A stretch of 53,821 nucleotides of DNA from CANLBN01 sp034111645. Lineage in GTDB: Bacteria > Pseudomonadota > Gammaproteobacteria > Pseudomonadales > Cellvibrionaceae. This document shows, one piece after another, positions 53,728-53,821 of this stretch. The notes under the pieces were generated by a model that saw nothing but the letters and a program-made list of their open reading frames with translations, did no database searches and was not told the DNA's origin. Made by a program: the position numbers and the translations under genes. Every line of letters begins with the position of its first letter. The first letter of the stretch is position 1. Location: NCBI GenBank assembly GCA_034111645.1, contig JAWUWW010000056.1, positions 1 to 53,821 on the forward strand. Direction: 5' to 3'.

Positions 53728-53821
53728 TGGAGGCAATAATGCCGGCATATAAAGTAGACTTAGAAACTAAACAACAAGGTCAAACGTGGTTGTTACCGCC
53801 TTACCTATATTCACTTCGGCA
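53655..53821 (+). mobile_element. Possible insertion-sequence left end with the start of a transposase-like gene
   Basis: At about 53655 the base composition shifts and the beta-helix frame loses similarity. A strong ribosome site GGAGG (53729-53733) precedes ATG 53739, which encodes MPAYKVDLETKQQGQTWLLP and runs off the window. The QTWLLPP pattern resembles the N-terminus of IS1182/InsH-type transposases (QxxLLPPSLxxL). Only 27 residues are visible, so this is tentative. Confidence 0.4.

Noticed and set aside
1..53821. CRISPR arrays, tRNA or rRNA genes
   Set aside because: No regularly spaced repeats or recognisable tRNA/rRNA sequence was found by eye on either strand.

Overview
The window is AT-rich chromosomal DNA from a Gram-negative gammaproteobacterium, probably marine and possibly of the Cellvibrionales/Spongiibacteraceae type. 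That assignment is inference. It rests on the MsrPQ, DUF3094, AapJQMP, GcvT/GcvP and aryl-polyene genes. No rRNA, tRNA or CRISPR array was seen.

Layout. 1-128: 5' end of an IS110-family transposase with a 14-bp inverted repeat over its start. 165-8989: housekeeping and stress genes (tcdA, maeA, msrPQ, an Atl protein, a SprT-like protease), a MORN-repeat/C13-protease fusion and a frameshifted TauE/SafE permease. 9584-14616: a general amino-acid ABC transporter (aapJQMP) and a TrmB-like methyltransferase. 14917-23794: amino-acid catabolism (gcvP, gcvT, a LysR regulator, a decayed stomatin gene, an Lrp regulator, ald, sdaA). 23893-29125: an MscS-like channel, a periplasmic cyclophilin, a decayed truncated-haemoglobin gene, a chemoreceptor and a 38-residue basic protein.

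29562-46260 is the centrepiece: an aryl-polyene (APE) pigment cluster in three transcription units. Unit 1 (+) carries ketosynthase, chain-length factor, flavin halogenase-like enzyme, membrane protein, two dehydratases, glycosyltransferase, acyltransferase and a second ketosynthase. Unit 2 (-) carries chorismatase, acyltransferase, ACP, thioesterase, LolA-like carrier, MMPL exporter and ketoreductase. Unit 3 (+) carries a second ACP and an AMP ligase. Together they would make a hydroxybenzoate starter from chorismate, activate and load it, extend and reduce it to a polyene, attach it to a glycolipid-like anchor and export it to the outer membrane. The chorismatase plus halogenase make it look more like xanthomonadin biosynthesis than the enterobacterial or Vibrio APE loci.

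46357-53821: a decayed DUF3570/DUF4266 pair beside an intact TlpA-like thioredoxin, a GGDEF-EAL protein, a DUF3094 protein, a GPH-type sugar transporter, and a membrane-anchored beta-helix protein whose 3' end appears replaced by another mobile element. Five genes (TauE/SafE, stomatin, truncated haemoglobin, DUF3570, DUF4266) carry stops or frameshifts, and both window edges carry transposase-like sequence. This suggests ongoing local gene loss, although sequencing error could explain the single-base frameshift in TauE/SafE.
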